A DNA stretch of 64,000 bases, taken from the NCBI GenBank assembly GCA_036426205.1, contig WSYH01002416.1:1-64000 (forward strand), written 5' to 3'. Of the stretch, positions 1 through 12,491 are shown in pieces (position 1 is the first letter of the stretch; the number at the start of each line of letters is the position of its first letter). The translations under genes were made by a program, and so were the position numbers. The notes below the pieces were generated by a model. The model was given only the letters and a program-made list of their open reading frames with translations, was not told the DNA's origin and made no database searches. The DNA is from Ascaphus truei. Its lineage: Eukaryota; Chordata; Amphibia; Anura; Ascaphidae.

Positions 1-608
1 GTAACATATGAATAGTCGACAGTCCTTCTGCGTAGACCATGGAGACAGGCCCCGTCCGGATCCCATCCCCCCGCCCCCCCCACAGACCGTTTCCAGGAAC
101 GGGGACGGCTCTCTGCAGCCAGCGCCACGGCTTCCTCTCGTCAGTTCTCCATAAGCGAGGGGGCCCCCTCGGCCTCAAGCAAGCCCCCCCCCCCCGGGAT
201 CCCCGCCCCCCTCCCCACCCAAAAGCCGCAACTGGCGTCCCCCCTTCGGCTCTGCTCCTTGGACCGCTCGTGTAGGTCTTTTATGGTGGTGCAGGTGGGT
301 CTCCAATGAGATCTGGGTACTGGGTGCGTCGTCGAGGTGCACTCAGCGGAGTGGTCCTCATGCGTGAGTTCGGCTCTCAGGGGCGTGCTGTCTTTCAAGT
401 GATCTCACTCCATGATGTAGGTGGGCCGACTGTGCTGCCGGGGATTTTATTTAGACGTTCAGGTGAACTCCACGGGGTAGACGGCCGCTAGCAGGCGTAT
501 CTGCGTCTCCTCTTCAGTGATCACTGCAGGCGGTTGCATCCGCTCAGTGCTGGGATAGATCTACGGCAACGGCCAACTGGGAATAAGGAGGTTAGTTTGG
601 GTATTCCT

Positions 609-1610
609 TTACTTTCTTTTTGCCTGCGCTTGGGTTGGAGCAGCGGTTCTGCGGGAGGGGCGGCTAGGCCCGCCCTCCTCTTCAGCATCTCGGCTTGGAC
701 TCTCCTCTGATCCCCAAGAGGGCGGGGGAGTGAGGCCTAGTGCTCTTGCGAACGCCGCCATCTCCTCCGGGCGCCTCAGGGTTAAGAATTTCCCATTTTT
801 GCTGGTCGTTAATCTAAATGGAAATCCCCACCTGTAGCGGACACCACTTTCTCGCAGGAGCAGCGTTAAAGGTTTGAGTTCCTTTCGCCTGTTAACGGTG
901 ATTTTGGACAGGTCGCTGTAGACTTGTATTCTTTCCTCTTGGAAGGTAATGTCTCCTTTTTCTCGGCAAGCTGTCAGGATTCGTTCCTTGGTGGTGTAGC
1001 TGTGGAATTTTACAATCAGGTCTCTTCTTCTATTCGGATCCTCCGACCTGGGACCAAGGGCTCGGTGGGCCCGATCTATCTCCATGTCTCTGGGTTCCAC
1101 ATCTCCACACAGGGAGGAGAAGAGTTCCAGTAGGTACGGCCGGATGAGATCGGGGAGAACAGTCTCAGGGACGTTGCGGATCCGCAGGTTCTGTCTCCTG
1201 TCCCTGTTCTCCTGGTCTTCTATCGCGTCTTTTAGGCCCGCCACTTCTTCCCCCAGCCGAAATACTTCGTCTTCGGCCTCCATTAACCTCTGTAGAGTCT
1301 CTCCCTGTTTTGTCTCGAGCTCGGTGGTTCTCTCGGTCAGGCCTGATATCTCCACCTTGAGCTCTGTGACGGCAGTCTTGAGATCCTGTTGCAGTGAGGA
1401 ATGGAGTTTGTTGTGGAGGGATGTCATAAAATCCTCAAGGTATTCTTTTGTTATTACCTCTCCACGGCCGTGTCGGTCGCTTGCAGAGGTGGGGGAGCCG
1501 CGTGCGTTAGCGCTGTCTTGGTTGTCAGGCGTTGCGCCTGGGCTTCTCTGCGTCGGCGGAAAGTATTTAGTTACCGCCGGAGTTGAGGCTTTTTTCTGAC
1601 GCGACTGCAT
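609..1610 (-). CDS. LINE-1-type ORF1 protein (RNA-binding, coiled-coil chaperone)
   Basis: This is a 333-residue ORF1 protein of an L1-like retrotransposon. Family members bind their own RNA as trimers and form the ribonucleoprotein used in target-primed reverse transcription. The sequence shows a Ser/Pro-rich N-terminus (1-50), then a heptad-rich helix (about 55-135) expected to form the coiled coil. An RRM-like domain (about 138-235) follows, entered through RRQNLRIRNVPE (138-149). A C-terminal domain (about 236-292) contains the typical NRRKEL and YRWGFPFRL segments. A charged low-complexity tail ends in KRK. The length matches vertebrate L1 ORF1 proteins. The start Met is the first in frame and is followed by a basic stretch. 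No internal stop or frameshift is visible. Residues 11-17 (PAVTKYF) faintly resemble a PCNA-interacting motif, though the usual Gln is absent. Confidence 0.85.
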   Translation of the reverse strand: MQSRQKKASTPAVTKYFPPTQRSPGATPDNQDSANARGSPTSASDRHGRGEVITKEYLEDFMTSLHNKLHSSLQQDLKTAVTELKVEISGLTERTTELETKQGETLQRLMEAEDEVFRLGEEVAGLKDAIEDQENRDRRQNLRIRNVPETVLPDLIRPYLLELFSSLCGDVEPRDMEIDRAHRALGPRSEDPNRRRDLIVKFHSYTTKERILTACREKGDITFQEERIQVYSDLSKITVNRRKELKPLTLLLRESGVRYRWGFPFRLTTSKNGKFLTLRRPEEMAAFARALGLTPPPSWGSEESPSRDAEEEGGPSRPSRRTAAPTQAQAKRK

Positions 1611-2362
1611 TGTCGCGGTGTTCCCCCTTCTAGGAATGTTTGCTTGGAGCCGTAAGCGTTAGAGGAAAGGTGGTGGTCCAGGGGGGGCGAGACGTAAGGA
1701 CGGTGCAGGCACCTGGGGGTCCTTATGGGGGCAAAGTTATTTATTTATTTATTCTGTGGTGTTGTGTCAGGGCAGCTGCATTAGTGTGAGACTTAGTGCT
1801 TCTGGTAGCAGTGGGAATTCTTCCCTAGGCAGGGACTTTGTTATTACTGCACTTTGTGGGGTGTTGGTACCTCCGTGTGGGGTCCCTCTAAGATGGCCGC
1901 CTCTCCCTCTCAGTCACTACACCAGCGCTCACCTCCTCCCAGCGCTCACCTCCTCCCAGCGCTCCCCCCCCTCCCAGCTCCCCCGATCTTGGATTTATTT
2001 ATTCCTCCTTCACCGCTCGCGCCGCGGGAGGCTGCTGCGAGCGTACCTTTCACTGCAGGAGCAGGGGGAGCTCCGTCCCCTTCTGCCTCCGATTCCCCGG
2101 CTTCAGACCTCACGGGGCTCACAGTGCCACGCCGCCCCTTCTCGCCGTCGGGCCCGCGCCTCACAGGGGGGTCTCCCCGAGCTGCCCGTCGGATCGCCCG
2201 AATCAGGCTGTCAGGGGCTCTGCAGTGCGCCGGAGCTGGGTCCGGAAAGGTCAGGGGAAAAGTGCCTATTCCTGTAGTTATGCTCCGGGGTCCACGGGAG
2301 TCTCCTAGAACGCGGCCATGTCTCGTGACGTCACCGGAAGCCCCCCTGGAAATGCCTTTTTA
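1611..2362 (-). promoter_or_regulatory. CpG-rich 5'UTR/internal promoter of the L1-like element
   Basis: This is the 750-bp leader directly upstream (minus strand) of ORF1. It is rich in CpG and contains a palindromic CRE-like TGACGTCA close to the presumed 5' end (about 2325-2333), next to an ETS-like CTTCCGG on the minus strand. A YY1-like ATGGCCGC lies nearby (2310-2320), with a second near 1892. L1 elements use an internal promoter in this position, so the sites plausibly drive element transcription. A TTTA run at about 1738-1751 may be a simple repeat. Promoter activity is inferred. Confidence 0.55.
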
Positions 2363-4477
2363 AGACCAAAGGGAGCTATTAGCAGTGGCATCTATTAAAC
2401 TAGATGATTGCCACCTTCATTTAAAAATATTTATATTTGTTTGATTTTACTTATGTGGCATGGCACAGATTCTGACACACCAGAGGCCCTATTGATTTAT
2501 ATCTTGGTTTAAAAAAGAAGGAAAAAAAAGCTTGTATTCTAGGGAGTGATCGTGCCGAACACGGAGATGGAGCCCGGTCCCCTCCAGTTCCTGTTGTTGG
2601 TTGGTAGCCAGGGCATTTGATCACATGGCCGCCCGTACTGGCAATCACGTTGTAAATGGGTGTGCTACCAGGTCTCTGGCAGCGGAAAATTAAGTTTAAA
2701 AAAAAATCATACATCTTTGCTCATCTATTTTCTTTTTAATAGGCAGATATTACCTCCAGTTAATCTATTTAACATGTATCCACCATTTGTGCACTTTAGT
2801 CAAAAAGACGATTGCTCTCTGGTGATCTTTTGGCCGTTTTTCCAATACTGTCCTATTCATTACTCAGAAGCAGACGTCCCTACATAGGAGATTCTCTTCC
2901 AATTTATTTGAATGGGTATGATGGCTTTACAACGTGTGGAGGGAGGGACTGGCTAATATTCTGTCCTGTCACTGTATTGAATACTGGGGGGGGGGGGGGG
3001 GGAAAGAGAGAGAACAATCTGGAATATGCATAATGTGCAGTAAGTATAATGCTGACCCAGATGGCAAGAAAGTTTTTTTTTTTTTTATTGTAAGAAAGGC
3101 TTGCTCGATATTTGGTCATTCAGATTCTTACAAGTAGAAACCAAAAGCCAGTCTACTTTCTGGTTCAGTAATTCGATGATTAAAAAACTAAACTTGCGGT
3201 TCATAATGTGCTAACTTAAATACGATATTTGTTGGTCATATAATCTCAACAGATTTGCAATGGTTTTTTTTATTTTGTCGTCTTTGACCAGGTCTCGCGG
3301 TGGCCAGTGCTTTGGTGGACATTTCACAACAGATGCCATTAGCATACAAGGAGAAATCGGGAGCAGTACGAAATCGGAAACACCAGCCCTCTGCACAGCC
3401 TGGGACCTGCATTTGATGTAGGGCTCTTGAACTCTAGGGATTTGCATATTAATATGTCGGAGGAATCAAACTATTTTGTGATGACAAAGACTTGGTGGGT
3501 GATGATGGATGCCCACAGTTTTTCTTGATCCAAGCTTTCCCACATCTGCATGGTTCTGTTCAAATGACATGGGAATCCCTTTTACAGACATTTCTTTCAG
3601 ATAAGTTCAGTTTCTTTTGTTGACTATTATCATGTAAAATGTCCCATTTAAGAAGGTCTGCTTATTAAGTCTAATTTATTCTCCCTTCAATGAAACGCTA
3701 TGTCGTCAGGACCCATTCTCAGGTTAAAGTACAGTAATTCTGTCAGATGTTTCCGTTTTGAACCAACAAAGGAAGAAAGATGTAGTGTGTCCAAATACTT
3801 CAAAAAGACTCGCATTATGGAAACCTTTGAATCTCTACCCCTGCAAGCGTCGTCTTTTATCTATAGGGGGTACTGCATACTTTCACTTATCCTGACTGAC
3901 CTTTATCCATTTTTATGTATAGTAAATGCTACAACGATGTGATTGTTGCCTCTATCTCTAAGGTATATAACCCCGAACAAAAACAAACCTTCTGTCTCGG
4001 CACCGTCCAGATTGTCCAGTCTAAACTGAATGATCGTTCACATTGGTGCCAACAGGATTTGCAAGATATTGGTTTACAAGGAGTTAAAATTTGTTTTGTT
4101 TTAAGATGTTCTGATGCGCCATACTAAACCATTTTTTGGTTAACTTGTTCAGTCAGTGGGATTGTTTTTGCTGATTTTAAGTGTCTGGTTTACGGATTTC
4201 TGAGGAGAGGTCTTAACTTGCAGGCTGAAAAGTAATGTGACTGTCCCCGTTCCCAGGATTTACGGTTAATTAGCAGTCTTGTTGGTCCATTGAATTATGA
4301 GAGTGCACTAAACGGCACAGAAGCCATTTTACCATTAAGTAAACAATGCAAATTCCAGTACAAAATATAAATTGGTTTGTCGTTTATTTACGTGTAGAAA
4401 GTGCTAATAATCCTAAAGTCCCATCTTTTATAATGTTTGTCACTTGCCATGCACTCTTGTTCCCGATGTGTGTATTT

Positions 4478-4552
4478 ACGCACGCACACCTATATACACA
4501 CAATCTATAAACACACACACACATATACACGCACGCACATATATATTCACAC
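4478..4552. repeat. Degenerate CA/TA microsatellite
   Basis: Alternating purine-pyrimidine stretch composed of interrupted (CA)n, (CGCA)n and (TA)n tracts. Confidence 0.7.
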
Positions 4553-5940
4553 GCCTGTTTTTGCATAGCACATTCCGCCCTCACATTGGGAATGTTTCAT
4601 CACCATGCAGGATTGTGACAGTTAGTTATTGGCCTATATAATCAATCTGATGTAGACTGCTTTTGTATTTGTGAAGATGAATATCCGTGAAGTAGTGTGC
4701 AGGGGGAAGTTAAGGTAAAGTGGCGCATAGGGCAAGGTGATAACTTAAAATGAGGCTTACAATGAGTTCACCCCTAAGCAGGATGCCCCTTACTCATTGC
4801 TAAGCAGTGTGTATTACAGATCTGTTACATTGAGATGTTTGGCACTGATGCTTTATCTGCTAGGCAGAGTATTCAGGTGCTTTCTATTAGATCTGCCCTA
4901 TGTTAGAAGGGTTATATTCTGTTTTGCGGTCTCCTTTGTGAACCATTTCATTGTACAGCAATCGCACCTGGTTAAGTTATTGTTTTGTACATTGAACTTA
5001 GGGTAAAACAGACTCTTAGAAGAAGCATTCCCACTGACTCGACAACTGAACAAGAACATAATCTGTATTCCGAGTTTGGAGGATAAAAGCCGGTGTTGGA
5101 GAGGCTCTTCAGGTTCTTAAATTGCCTCCTAATAGGATGGTCATAGAAGCCCCTGAGCGTTCATACACAGTATTATCCTGATCACTGTGCCAAAACTTGA
5201 ATTTTGGTGTTTTCTCCTGACTTTTTTCTTTTTAAGTGATTTTTTTTTTTAAAGCTTATCAAACGGTCATCTCAGAAAATGTAGGTGCGTGTTTTAAAAA
5301 GGATGTTGAGTTCAGCAAATGGCAGTCAACCATCATGAGCTTTTACAAGGTTTTCACTGATTAGCATTCTAGTTTTATTGGAAATACAGTACAACCGTCT
5401 GACAAATCTTCAGGTCATTGGGTTTTAGAATCTGTGCGAAATCAAGGAAATTGTACATGCCATTGCAACAATATTTTATCCCAGAGTTCCTTTTTTTGGT
5501 TTAGCCTACTCGCTACATTATTATGTGGGTCCTGCAGTATATTGTTCTATTCTTGTACCCGACAGAGGTGCATAACGCATGCGCCTCCTGCAGCAAAGTA
5601 CTTTATCTGTTTGAGTTTACTTTTTTGTCACAAGTAAAAAAAAAGGGGGTCAATATAGAAAATAGAAAAAAAAAACTTAATCCTGAGATCCTGTATACAT
5701 TGCACAGTGATTATTAGTCAACATTGGGGATTTATAAAATAAATTAAAATGTGATTTTATCATTTTCAGATCTGAAATAACTGTTTCTTATTAATCGTAC
5801 CTTTAAACAGCATTGCAGGTTTATACAATCTGAAGTTAAAGTTCACGGTTTACATGGTTAAAACATCCTTAAACAATTTTGCTTTCCAACTGATCACATT
5901 TCTTTCCCCCCCCCCCCCCCCAAAAAACAACTTAACTCCA

Positions 5941-6066
5941 AAAACTGGAGGGGCCTACTCCAGTCTTCAAGGGCCTTTAACAGGTCAGGTTTTCAGGATA
6001 TCCCTGCTTCTGCGCAGGTGGCTCAATCAGTGGCTTAGGACTGGAGTTGGCCTCTCCTGTCCTAAG
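5941..6066. mobile_element. hAT-type MITE fragment (family with the GGATATCCCTGCTTC core)
   Basis: One of at least eight copies of the same short repeat in the window. It carries an ACTCCAGTCTTCAAG end, the core TTTTCAGGATATCCCTGCTTC, GGTGGCTCAATCAGTGGC, and an inverted GGACTGGAGTTGGCC end. The full-length copy at 43516-43753 has CAGGGG termini and an 8-bp target duplication, which identifies the family as hAT-like. This copy is diverged and its ends are eroded. Confidence 0.65.
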
Positions 6067-8288
6067 ACATCTTCGTGCCGGTAGATCCTAGTAAACAATC
6101 CCCGTCTCGGCATATGACAGATCGAGCCATATGAGCCATACTTGGATGTTGAGGCTTTCAGGGCGGAAGATGTGCATGGTTATCAATATCATTTGATGAT
6201 CAAATGACAAAGGGATACCTTACTAAAGCATATGTTAGACATTAAGATGACATGATGCCTACTACAAATACATAGAATGTACTATTTGTGTTCACGTAAC
6301 CTGCAATGCTGCTTTTAAAGATATGGGTTACCTCCTTAATTATTAGATACAAATGCCTATTCCTAGTTGTGTTATCGGCATTATTAGCACCACAGGAAAG
6401 TACTTAACAGGATAAGGCGTCCGACTAAACATGATCAATATCACTAAAGAAAAATATTTTGAGTTACCCACTGGGCATTGGAAAATGTAATAATATCATG
6501 GCCCTACTGTGAACGAAATTATCCATGTATGCATAGGTCTACTGTACATTTCAGTCAAAATGTTCGCATGTTAAAATGGTATGTTTTCAAAATATACATT
6601 TTTGTATAACCATAACAATAGCGTACATTACCGTGGGAATTATGCAAATGCAGAACAATTAATTTTTCTTACTCATTACAATAATATGGAATGTGTGTAT
6701 TCTTGTTCCCCTGTTGCAAATTAGGGAAACTAAGGCTGCATCATGTCCATCAACCAATCTTATCACATTGAAACAACTGCTGACCTTTAGAAGAAAATAG
6801 CAATACTCCATCTTATTTCCTTTTCCATGTTTGAAGTGGAACAAGTAAGGAATGTTTGTAATCTTGGAATTCTATGCAGCAATAGTAACATGTAACCATT
6901 ATTTCAGTGCTGCTGTAATGCACACATGAAAACAGCTTTGCTGTCTGACCAAGCAGTCTAAGAAACACCCAAAATTCAACTTTTGAAGTGCACATTTTTA
7001 AAATGAGTAATTTTCTGTTTTGTTTGTCTTTCAAGCTCGGTACCATCTTGTAAATAACTTTTCCTGTAATGAACGTCACGTACGGTTAGTAAAAGCAATA
7101 AGACAATTTAGCCTGAGGGTTTGAACTAGCATTTTCACCCCTGCTGTGACTTAACATACAAAGATTTTTGAAGTGTTAATGTAAAGATCCTGGCATTTTA
7201 TACATGAGTCCTGTACAGAGGTGGCTGGTAACATTGGTTTCTAAGCCAACATGTCTATTCTCTTCCATAACTTACTAGGTTTCGAGTAAAACATTGTACT
7301 AAAATCACTGGATTTGAATACTTGTGCCACAACTATATACCAACCTGTTTGCACAGGACATTGATTTACATGATCCATTTTCCAGAGGTAAATTATCAGT
7401 TTACCAATAGCTACAGTAAGTTAAATAACACTTCTACTGAACCAGTTAGAAAATTAAACTATAACCTTACAACTACTGAATATTACATTTACAATTACTC
7501 TTCGAGTGATGGTATTTGCAAATCCTTATTTTTCTATGGTCCAATCTGGAGATGTTCTCATCGTGATCTTTTCTGAGCTTCCTATTTTTTTAAACAGGCT
7601 ATATAAATAGTTTTTCACTTATACTCCATAGTACATTTTAAAAGTTGCTGCATCCGTTAGCTTACAAGAAAGCTACAATTAAAGACTACCCCTATAGGTT
7701 TCCTTGGCTTCTTCATGGTCCAACCCATTCATTACTTGTGCAGCCTGCCCCGTTTGTATGATGACCTCGAATTGTATGTATGTATGTATGTCGTCACTGG
7801 TATGCATCTGGAACACAAGTGCATGCCAGTTTCACCTGTTCATGATTGGTTCTCTGCAAGGAAGTCGTCGGCTTCCCTTTCTGTAATACTGTATGGACTG
7901 TAAAACCATGTGCAGAACAAGGGATTGTTGTAGGACTGATGGCTACAGAATCTCTGTAAACATCGCTTCACAGAAACCAGGCTAAGGGGGAAATTTGATG
8001 TAGTTCTTAATGGCTATTTGGGACTTTATCAGTTGCAAACTCTTGTTGAAGGAGTTTTCGGCAGATAATGTTTGATTTTAAACGTCATTGAATTACCGCC
8101 TTAAAATCGCAGACTTGGAGTAACCCGATTGGAGAAGTGTATTGAGATGAGAAACTCATGTGGTGTCCTGTAAGGTGCATTTTCTCTTAAAGGAACTATA
8201 GTTCAGTTGTAACACTGAAGAGAAAGATGTTTAGCATATTTTGAAACTGGTTCTTGAACTCTGAATGTAAATGAATGCACCTTTTTAA

Positions 8289-8690
8289 AGGAGCAATCCA
8301 AGCCGTTTTTTTTGTCACTGTTTATTTTTGAATACAGGATTGAAGCAGGGGGTATCCAAAGCGGAACCCCATTACTTTCCACCCTGGGGACTCCCTGCTT
8401 CCGTAAATACTTGCCTCCGTATGGGGTGCCCGTATCTAAAGCAGCCAGTCACATGGGCCAATAGGAAGCCTCACCGGGTGACGTCACTGCTTCCTAGAGG
8501 CCCACAGGGACCGGGAGCGTTGAAAATCCGCCATAATGTGAACCCTGGAGTGACTACCACCCTTACGAAAGTAAGTATCTCTGGACGCAGGGGTTCCCAG
8601 AGCTGAAATGAATGGGGTTCAGCTCTGGAGACTCCCTGCTTCAATCCTGTATTAAAAATACAAAGAAACAAAACTGCTTGTTTCTCCTTC
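8289..8690. mobile_element. Fold-back MITE with TTAA target duplication (Kolobok/piggyBac-like)
   Basis: A 402-bp element flanked by TTAA at 8285-8288 and 8691-8694. The ends form imperfect inverted repeats, and inner arms containing ATACAGGATTGAAGCAGGG (left) and its complement (right, about 8637-8652) pair closely. The interior holds CRE-like TGACGTCA at 8479-8486. TTAA duplication is shared by Kolobok and piggyBac superfamilies; AGGAG-type termini lean towards Kolobok. A related inner segment recurs near 53840-53910. Confidence 0.6.
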
Positions 8691-9556
8691 TTAAAAGTTA
8701 GAGAATAGAACAAATAACTTAATTAAAAAAGAAAATCTTATTTTAGATAAACATATTTGCAGTGTATAGCACACATTTAATTCTGCAGACGTTTGGTGTA
8801 GAAGGAAATATCTCTGAAGTGTCTAGCTTGTGCGTAATGTGTATACTTTGATATTGACACCTACCGTGAACTTCTTTAAAGTTTTCTGCCAGTGCTTTCT
8901 CTCTCCAGTCCCCACTGGACCAGCGCTAATCATAGTTTTATACTTTTGGCAAGTATCCCGTAAGCCTGAAAATCTTATTTAATTCCTCATCCCTGTTCCC
9001 CGAGAGCCATTTTATATGTCAAGATTTGCACATGATTTATGATTTGCCATTTGTTTTTATAAACCATTGTATGATTAAAACCAAGCTGAGGAAATGTGTT
9101 TCATATTGTGGCTTCTATACAATGTGTCTTTTTGTCACTTCCTATCTTACCTGTGACAAGTACCAATCTCTAGCCATGATATTATGACACGAGCTCCAGC
9201 AGGTCAGTAAATTATAATCATCGACCATATTACTGAACGGAATGTCTTTATTGCACAGAAATGAAGTTCAGCTGCTTACTGACCTGCAGTGCTGGTAATT
9301 GTAATGTTTTCAGGGCTAAAATGGAAGCTCTGTAATATAATGGGGGTATACTGTAGGTCCCGGATAGACAACGATTGGTTACGTGTAGTGATATCTTTTA
9401 TTGAAGCAATATAAACTATAGATGTTGTAAATGTGCTTTCAAGACTAGGAAGAACCCGACATCTGAAGAAAGCCATCTTGAACTCTTGCACGCACAAAAA
9501 AGAGCATCTTAACCATGTTTCTATGTTGGGTCTCATATTGGTATCAAATCTTACAA

Positions 9557-9706
9557 AGGAGTGGCCAACAGGTCAGGTTTTCAGGATATCCCAGCTTCAG
9601 CACAGGTAGCGCAGTCTTTGACTGAGCCACATGTGCTGAAACAGGGATATCCTGTAAACTTGACCTGTTGGTAGTGCTTGAGGACTGGAGTTGCCCACCC
9701 CTGATT
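9557..9706. mobile_element. hAT-type MITE copy, left end eroded
   Basis: Contains the shared TTTTCAGGATATCCCAGCTTC core and the inverted partner GCTGAAACAGGGATATCC, ending in GGACTGGAGTTGCCCACCCCTG. The right terminus (CACCCCTG) is intact, while the left lacks its first bases. Same family as the copy with a clear 8-bp duplication at 43516-43753. Confidence 0.7.
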
Positions 9707-10160
9707 TAGATAATCCACTAAATGATTTTTTTTATTACATGATGTAGATGATTCACATAGCAATTAACTAACCCTTTCAGTGCCAAGCTCGACACTTCAG
9801 CCTTGTGGGTGTTGAGAAAAATATTGTACACCTTTACGGTTCTTACTGTATATTTGTGGCTGGATGACCGAAAGATACTGAATAACTTCAGTAGTCTGTT
9901 TTGTTTAATGCTTTCACTGAGCTTTGAATCCCAGACAATTGAGTGACACGATCCCTTTGTCTCCGCTGCTGAAGTATAGATTTATTTTTCTTGTTCTTGG
10001 TGTTCAGTCTTTGAGGTACCTGCTATTGATGCATCCCTGTATTGTTATACACAGTTGGTAAAACCTAGACACTACTGTTACATTACTAATGATTATTACC
10101 ATAACTTAACAGAATGCAAGTTTTTTTTTTCTGAGTTTGAATTGAGCAATTTCTCTCCAG

Positions 10161-10451
10161 GACATGTACCGAAGACCTGCTTTACTGGAGGAAACTGGCA
10201 TTCGTGGTGAAGCAAACAGTCCTCCCTATGAGTGTAATATAGTCATTCAGATGTGTATGAGCCTTCATTTCTGTTTTGTTTATATATCATGTAAATCTGG
10301 AACTGCACATATTTGTATTTGTTTCATTTAATGCTTAATATGTCATAATTGTTACCCGTTGTCATTTTTAAGTGTAATCTAATTTGTACATATTTGGAGC
10401 TGGTAGCATTTTGTCGCATAATAATAATATTTTTTTTTCTTGTAAAATAAA
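10161..10451 (+). other. Candidate 3'-terminal exon: splice acceptor, 55-codon ORF, poly(A) signal
   Basis: A T-run and pyrimidine-rich stretch (10121-10158) ends in TTTCTCTCCAG, a strong-looking 3' splice site with AG at 10159-10160. Directly after it, an ORF opens at ATG 10164 (MYRRPALLEETGIRG at its start) and runs 55 codons to TAA at 10329-10331. AATAAA follows at 10446-10451. I do not recognise the peptide. The frame is also open through the acceptor-proximal GAC codon, so it could be an exon read through from upstream. It could equally be chance; only transcript data or conservation would decide. Confidence 0.25.
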
Positions 10452-12491
10452 GATTAGAAGTAAAGATTTATACCTCAAATTACCTCATGCAGATTTCGAT
10501 ACGGGACTGTGCTTTAGCTGCACGTCTGGTATCAAGAGAAAATAAATGTTAGCTACTCCGTCTACCTACATTTTGGCATATCGCTGCACAATTTCTTCCA
10601 ATTATGTCGAGCGAAAATAATAAAACGGAAAATACATTTTTCAGACATCTTGTTCTGCGTTCCCCTCAATGGCTTTTCTGTTCAATACTTTCACAGCGGG
10701 AATGGCCTGCAGCAAAGTGTATAAAGTTAATATACACTATTATTAAATGTATCCTCTGTTTTGGAGAAGAAAAATAAAATATGGTGGAGAAAGATTTTTA
10801 AACTGAGACAGATTTACAGAATAATGTCTTTATTTGAAACTGGAAGTGTCTGTAAAGGCTTCATCGGGTACAAGCTAAATGTTTGGCTGCCTGGGTATAG
10901 AAAAGTTTGATTTTGTCTTCATTACTACGTAATCAGGTGTACATTTTCAGGCAAACTGCAATGAGAGAAATCTTACAAGTTCTATATCATGATTTCAACT
11001 GTAAGGGCTAATTCAATTAAGTCCCATTTTGGTCCATGGTTCTTTGTGCCTTACTGTTGAATCTGTATTCTCATTTTCTCAAATGAACCCGATAGACCTA
11101 TTCACTAAATGGTGCTAAACCATTAGGCGATCACATTTTGCACGAGAGCTTCAATATTTCAGTGACCTAAATGTTGCGGTTGGTTTCTAATCGCATAAAT
11201 GGATTTTGAAAACAGCCAATGACAATGATGTAGTTGCCATAGAGCATAAGCGTGTGCATTTAATTTCAGTTAAGTTGACAGCTTGGTACAATAGGACTTG
11301 GGGAATGATGAGGCTCAGCAGCATTTAGTGAATCTGAGGCTCAGCGTTTGCAGGGCTCAGAGCAGCGCACTGCTAAAGACTTACTGATTTGTCACACTGA
11401 CGGCAGTGCTACCAGGGTATCCCCTTGTCTGTACAAATGGTCAATGTGAAAACGTGTGTTGCTATTCTTTTTTATTTATATAAAGGAGCTACTCGGTAAA
11501 GGTCGGTGCTGTCGAAGTTCGATTTGGGCACGAGGAAACTGCTGATGAACGGAGCCCGACCGTGGCCAGATCGCAGCTTCCCCGCATCCAAAAACCCAGT
11601 AATGCTGGCTGCCACAAAGGGATGAACGCAGCAGGGGTCGCAGCTTCTGACTGGGACTCTAAGAGCTGCACAGTGAGAGCAGACAGAAGCGGTCTCCTTT
11701 ATTGAAGGCATCTCCCCCCCCACCCCCCACCCCCCCCACTGATGGATCTATCGCACACTTCCCTCTAACCGGACACAAAATAATTTTATTCTCAAATGCC
11801 ACGTGAGCCTATACATAATGTATAATCTCTTGATTTCAGCAAGGTTCTTCTATATGTGAAAGATAATAAAATATATATTTTAAAATAATATGGTGTGATG
11901 GGAATAGCAAAATTATCTGCGTCTTGTGTATCCATGAATGCTAGTACACAAACTATATTAAGTACCTGTGAAAACATTCGTCATTGAAGCCATTGGACTT
12001 TGAGTTTTAATAAAGAAAATCTCAGCAGATTCATCAATCTACATTTAATTCTTCATTCACTTTTTATTTATCCTTGTTTACTAAAAAGGCTATTTTGTCA
12101 AAAGAGGAACTGTAAATACTCTATTACTAACATTAAACTACTAGGAAAGTCCATACAGACTTGCACGTGTAAATGTTTTGTAGAGATGTGTGCAGAAGTG
12201 GAGACTGTTCACGTTGTACATATACAGTAGTTTAAGAAAAATCTATTGTATTTTTGCAGTTGTGTTTTATTTTAGCCCTTGTTCTGTATTTTCACGTGAT
12301 CTGTATTGGTTACCTTTCCGAAAAATTATTTTCCTTTTTTATTTTTAAGGTGTAAAAATGTATTGGAAAATGAATTATGTATATTCGATTTGCAATAGGC
12401 TAAAATACCTGACCTGTTTTTCTTTATTCAAAACCTTGTCAATTAATTGGACGTGTTTTAGGAATACTTCAATCCATGTTTTAGTATAGGG

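Larger units (their letters stand above)
1..2362 (-). mobile_element. L1/Tx1-like LINE, 5' portion (promoter, ORF1, start of inter-ORF region)
   Basis: An antisense non-LTR retrotransposon enters the window from the left. Read on the minus strand it has a CpG-rich leader (2362 to 1611), an intact ORF1 (1610 to 609) and a GC-rich spacer (608 to 1) with long C/G runs and no long ORF I can assign. ORF2 (endonuclease/reverse transcriptase) would lie beyond position 1 and is not seen. The 5' boundary at about 2362 is placed where GC-rich, CpG-rich sequence gives way to AT-rich unique sequence. Family assignment rests on the ORF1 protein architecture. An intact ORF1 suggests a fairly recent insertion. 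Confidence 0.8.
2363..8284. other. AT-rich, low-repeat single-copy sequence; no gene recognised
   Basis: About 5.9 kb in which I find no convincing protein-coding exon. It has short homopolymer runs (G-run near 2987-3002, T-run near 3075, C-run near 5907), a CA/TA-rich stretch (4478-4552), one partial hAT repeat (5941-6066) and a TATG run (7773-7790). Sequence complexity is ordinary and large transposons are absent, in contrast with the region beyond 14 kb. PUF-like TGTAAATA occurs at about 7048. Compatible with an intron or a long 3'UTR; the host gene is not identifiable from sequence alone. Confidence 0.5.

Noticed and set aside
1084..1599. 171-codon plus-strand open frame
   Set aside because: It is the antisense shadow of the LINE ORF1 on the minus strand.
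2730..2890. Possible splice acceptor near 2741 and open frame to 2885
   Set aside because: The acceptor is plausible but the peptide is AT-driven and unrecognised; no supporting donor or second exon.
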